The notes below the pieces were generated by a model. It saw only the letters and a program-made list of their open reading frames with translations, was not told where the DNA came from and did not search any database. A program made the translations under genes and the position numbers. Below are positions 60,192-64,000 of a stretch of DNA of 64,000 nucleotides, in pieces. The DNA is from Scortum barcoo (taxonomy: Eukaryota > Chordata > Actinopteri > Centrarchiformes > Terapontidae). The stretch's first letter is position 1; every line of letters begins with the position of its first letter. The stretch is from positions 11,215,055-11,279,054 of the forward strand of contig CM041553.1 of NCBI GenBank assembly GCA_023238725.1, read 5' to 3'.

Positions 60192-61190
60192 CATGAAGTT
60201 GTGCGTACAGTACATTGTAAACTATTTTATGAATGAAAGCTGCGCTTTAGTGCATTCACAGTACATTATAGTATATGGCCTAGGAGGATGCGGGAAGAAG
60301 CAGAATCGGGCTCAAACGGAGAGATGGCTGTCATTTCCCTCACTGTAGACCTGGAAAAACCTTTATTAATGCTTACTGGGGTTTACTGGTTGCATGCGGA
60401 GGAACATGTAAGTGGTGCAGCGCAAAATCTGCCTTCTGTGCACAGCTGTTCATTTTTTAAATGTTTGCGGGCCCCTCTCAGATCTTTATACTCAGTGCTC
60501 TTTGTCTCCCCGAAATTCTGTTTTCCAATGGATAATGAGATCCCGCCCAACAACATTTGATGCTGACTTCTGCAATCACCCTGCTCTTCACTGACTCAGC
60601 TCCTACTGACTATTAATCCAGTGCGGGTACTCAATGTTCATGTATTTAGATTACAAAATGTAAAATATATATTCCAACAATTCACAGGAATTGTGTAGCT
60701 CTTTCATCAGCCCTTTCACATAAACTGCACCAAGATATCCAAATTAAGGCCGGATAAAGACGGATTTTAGGTTCAAAATAAAATGATTTCTATTACTTTC
60801 ACCAGGTAAAAATTACTTTAAGGATATGCTCACTGTATTTTAGACACCCCACTCTATATGTCTATACATACATATATGTAGATGCATTTTTATCCATGTA
60901 TACAAATGGGTCTAGCAGTTTTCCGAGTGCTACAGCCGTCCAGAGGGTGTCGCGTTTGTTACTCTCTTTAAATGAGATACTGTGCACAGAGGCAGTTTAA
61001 AAAAATAAAAGGCGTCTTCCGCAGGTGAAGCTGAATAGCAACACATATAACCCTAATTATGGGGGAAATACATTGAAATAATGGCAAAGCCCGGGAATAA
61101 GCATGCTATTTGTTTGTTGTCGGTTACTATCAAGTAAAAGAGAAACAGATTTTTGCTTTTATTTATTTATTCTGCTTTTATTTTGACAGC
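60192..61190. other. Spacer between Tc1 element 2 and SMURF2
   Basis: About 1 kb. No coding gene or known repeat was recognised. The right part leads into the SMURF2 promoter/leader region. Confidence 0.5.
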
Positions 61191-61269
61191 CAGTGGCGGA
61201 TGTGTTACGGCGCTGCAGCTCCTCTCCTCCCTCATCATTATCTTCATCACGACCAACTTCAGTCTCAGA

Positions 61270-61273
<4 letters not shown>

Positions 61274-61332
<59 letters not shown>
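61274..61332 (+). repeat. (AG)n microsatellite upstream of SMURF2
   Basis: About 58 bases of pure AG, ending 281 bases before the SMURF2 ATG. It lies in the promoter or 5' untranslated region. Arg-Glu open frames across it are artefacts. Confidence 0.95.
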
Positions 61333-61335
<3 letters not shown>

Positions 61336-61613
61336 TCTGTCTACTTCAGCCCTGGCTCTCTGCGTGAACGGCCTCTTTGGGGATGTTATTATCTTCATTT
61401 TCTCACTGGAGAAGGAGCTGAAGTGAGAGCGTTATTCCAGCGATGTGACACTCAGTGATCTGCTATGGTGATACTACAAGCTAACCCCGAGCTAGCTGAG
61501 GAATTGTTTTGGGAGATACCAATTTGAAGGAAAAAAAAAACCAAAACCTCACCCGCCGACACATGTGTTAGACACTTTTTTGTGATTTTTCACCAAGCTG
61601 GAACACAAAGGGG

Positions 61614-61665
61614 ATGTCTAGCCAAGGGGTGAGGAGAAATGGCCCGGTGAAGCTGCGGCTGACAG
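61614..61665 (+). CDS. smurf2: SMURF2 first coding exon (HECT E3 ubiquitin ligase), 3'-partial
   Basis: SMURF2 ubiquitylates SMADs and TGF-beta receptors, among other targets. This exon encodes MSSQGVRRNGPVKLRLT plus one base, then a strong donor (G, then GTAAGA at 61666). Human SMURF2 starts almost identically as I recall (RRNGPVKLRLT), whereas SMURF1 has a different RRNG-SSIKIRLT-type start, so SMURF2 is preferred. The peptide is the start of the N-terminal C2 domain; the rest, with the WW and HECT domains, lies beyond the window. No in-frame alternative ATG lies nearby. Small upstream open frames precede it. Confidence 0.9.
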
Positions 61666-64000
61666 GTAAGAGTTTAAACGTCCTGCTGCTCCGACACGTT
61701 AGCAACCTTAGCCTGCTAGCCGTCCAAGCTAACGGAGGGCTACTGCTGCTACATGTGTCCTTAGATGTGATATAAACGTGTTAAGCTCATACTCTGTGGT
61801 GTATTATATGTATGTATACAATGGCCATAATTTGAACTGAATGTAACTCTACACACGGACCAAGCAGCATTGAGTGTCAGTCAGTAAGCTCGTTAGCAAA
61901 CATTAGCTATTTATGTTTTATTAAACCGACTGGATAACATAACCTCAGACTGGTTAACACTTTATTTATATTTCTTTTCATTTTGTTTATATCGATACTA
62001 ATGGGTTTCCTTCAGAGGTTAGATACTCCAGCATGTGGCTGTAAGTCTGTGCAGATGTCAGTCTACTCCCATAGTCTCTGCGTAATTAATGTGGTTGTTT
62101 TATTATTATTATTTTAACCACTTTAATTAATATCATCACTGAAAGAGAGATTTCCAACATGAAGACATATGCATCTTAAGAGGTGGAGGATTGACAGCGT
62201 GTGAATTCACTGGAGCTGGAGATTATATTTGTTTTAATAAAAGACAACATTTAATCACATACTCTGGTGTCAATGGCCTTTATGTATTGAAATAATGACT
62301 TTCACTGCAGGATATATCACTATACTGTGTGGTAACAATGTTTATTGGCATGTATGCATGTTGTATCTGGGCATGCGTTTTCTCTATTTTTTTTTCTGAG
62401 GAGCAGTTGTCTTATCAGGAGGGAAACACCCTTTTACTGTTTTTTTTATCATTTTATTTTTAAACTGCATGTATGGATTCATGCAAAGACCAACTTTTTA
62501 AGACTTCATCTTCTAATGGTAGTCACATCAAATGATAAGTCTGACGTTCAGGAGATAGTATGGCTAACTGAACTAAAGGAGAGAAAAGAGATCTTAAGAT
62601 TTTCTCGTGATGGTTAATATTCATGTTGCAAGACACTCAGCAGTGCAGTATAACTTTGATCTCCTGCAGCATTTCATAAGGATAGATGTGCTATCATGAT
62701 CTGGTTTTTGGTTGCTCTATCATGTGAATGAAGTGTTTTTGCATCTAGGTCTAGTATTAGTAAAGATAAATTAACTCCCCAAGCTCAAAAACCTACTCTG
62801 TCGTCCCTCCTGCTCACCTGCCATGTGTCTCATTTTTTTTCTCTACATATGGGGAATGGTTTTAAATGGGCGGCAGTGGTCTTCAGACGGAATCTCAGGA
62901 ATGTGAAACCTCAGAGAGGAAATGTGATCCTTTCCCGGTCATAGACACATCCTCTGTCTGTCCTTCACTGGAGAGAAAGGATAAGGAAAAATGCGTGTCT
63001 GTGTGTGTATCTGGGGGGGCGGGCGGAGAAAAACTGGGGTTCACTGGTTCACTTGGCCGAGAGCGACCAGAATTTCTGCTCACACAGTGATGCTTGGTCT
63101 ACATTTAGTCTTGTGCATTAATTTAAGCTTCACGTGTGTTTTCAGTTGTGGCCACACTTGATTTATGTGTCTGAGACCGTGTACATTTAGACTTAACATT
63201 GCATACCAGCTGAAGTCCAGTTTTACTCTGTCTGCGCTGCGGTCTCTTTCATAGTGTGCAAGTTTTTTTTCCCTGTAAGGGAGAATTAGAACTGGCTAAA
63301 CCAAAAGCTTGAATCTAAGGAAGTTCAGCGATTTGGAGTTATTGTTGTGTTTTCTAATTGTTTTTCTCAATGTTTGGACTTTTTTTTTCAACAGAACTGT
63401 TTATTAAATAAGCAGTGGAATAGGCTCATGGTCTGTTAACCCAAACTCTACCTTTATTTGACTTCATTCTCAATTTCTGTGTGAAGAATTATTGGCCATA
63501 GTTGTCACCATCAGAAAGCCCCCAGGGTTTAAAATTTAACAGTACAGAACGATATGATGAACCTTTGTGTTTGAAATCACATTGAAACAGAAATATTTAC
63601 CTGTCATGCTGGTTGGTGACTTGTCAAAGTGCTTTTTTAATGCATCTGTTATATCCCAGTCTTCATCCTGCTGGCTGCCATACCAAGCATGAGCCAATCA
63701 AAACACAGTAAAACCATGGCTCTGTATTAAACAGGACATTTTAATTTGAAATCTGTCACATGATTTGGCATTTCAATTTCAGTGTTTTTCTGGTTTGCAA
63801 CTTCCTCTTCAATAAATTGCTGTATGTTTGACTTCTGACTTTCACTGTTGTCTTTATGTGGCTACAGGTCTTTGGAGAAACACTGTGCTGTCACAAATGA
63901 CACTGGGGACACTTACCCCTGTATTTCTTAGCATTTAGCTTTTTCAGTTACATTATTTGCGAGTCTCAGATGCAAGTTTTGTTTGAACAAAACAAAAAAC
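61666..64000 (+). other. smurf2: SMURF2 intron 1 (5' part)
   Basis: Starts with GTAAGA and runs to the end of the window. First introns of SMURF genes are long in vertebrates. No second exon, repeat family or RNA gene was recognised. Short open frames (e.g. 62345-62617, 62866-63090) look random. Confidence 0.75.

Noticed and set aside
61153..61458. Arg-Glu repeat proteins upstream of SMURF2
   Set aside because: Open only because of the (AG)n tract.

Overview
This window is vertebrate chromosomal DNA, almost certainly from a ray-finned (teleost) fish. The genes have short exons with GT-AG (and one GC-AG) introns. The spacers carry two Tc1-type DNA transposons, a Ty3/Gypsy remnant, fish-type LINE-like 3' tails and long CA/TG/GA microsatellites. 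No bacterial, phage or CRISPR features are present.

Layout. (1) 1-31490, plus strand: 32 exons of BPTF (NURF301), the large subunit of the NURF chromatin remodeller. The 5' part, with the DDT domain and first PHD finger, lies before the window. All 32 exons join in frame and give about 2,458 residues ending in two PHD fingers and a bromodomain. (2) 31491-37893: BPTF 3' untranslated and intergenic DNA with old repeats. (3) 37894-41681, minus strand: a five-exon gene for a small secreted protein, homologous to human C17orf58 (UPF0450 family). It has one clear single-base frame break and a second reading-phase conflict. (4) 41750-51048: a spacer full of repeats, including an inverted-repeat-bounded fish repeat, a Tc1 element and a Gypsy remnant. 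(5) 51049-51121, minus strand: tRNA-Arg(CCG). (6) 51847-58306, plus strand: a complete ten-exon KPNA2 (importin alpha) of 526 residues. (7) 58634-60189: a second, decayed Tc1 element just past the KPNA2 poly(A) signal. (8) 61614-61665, plus strand: first coding exon of SMURF2, followed by its first intron to the window end.

The order BPTF - C17orf58 - tRNA-Arg(CCG) - KPNA2, including orientations, matches my recollection of human 17q24. This is conserved synteny, not an operon: BPTF acts in chromatin remodelling, KPNA2 in nuclear import, SMURF2 in ubiquitylation, and the C17orf58 product is probably extracellular. I found no undescribed multi-gene system. The most notable signals are the apparent frame damage in the C17orf58 gene, a frame-neutral PHD-finger cassette exon in BPTF, and the inverted-repeat fish element at 42.2-44.0 kb.
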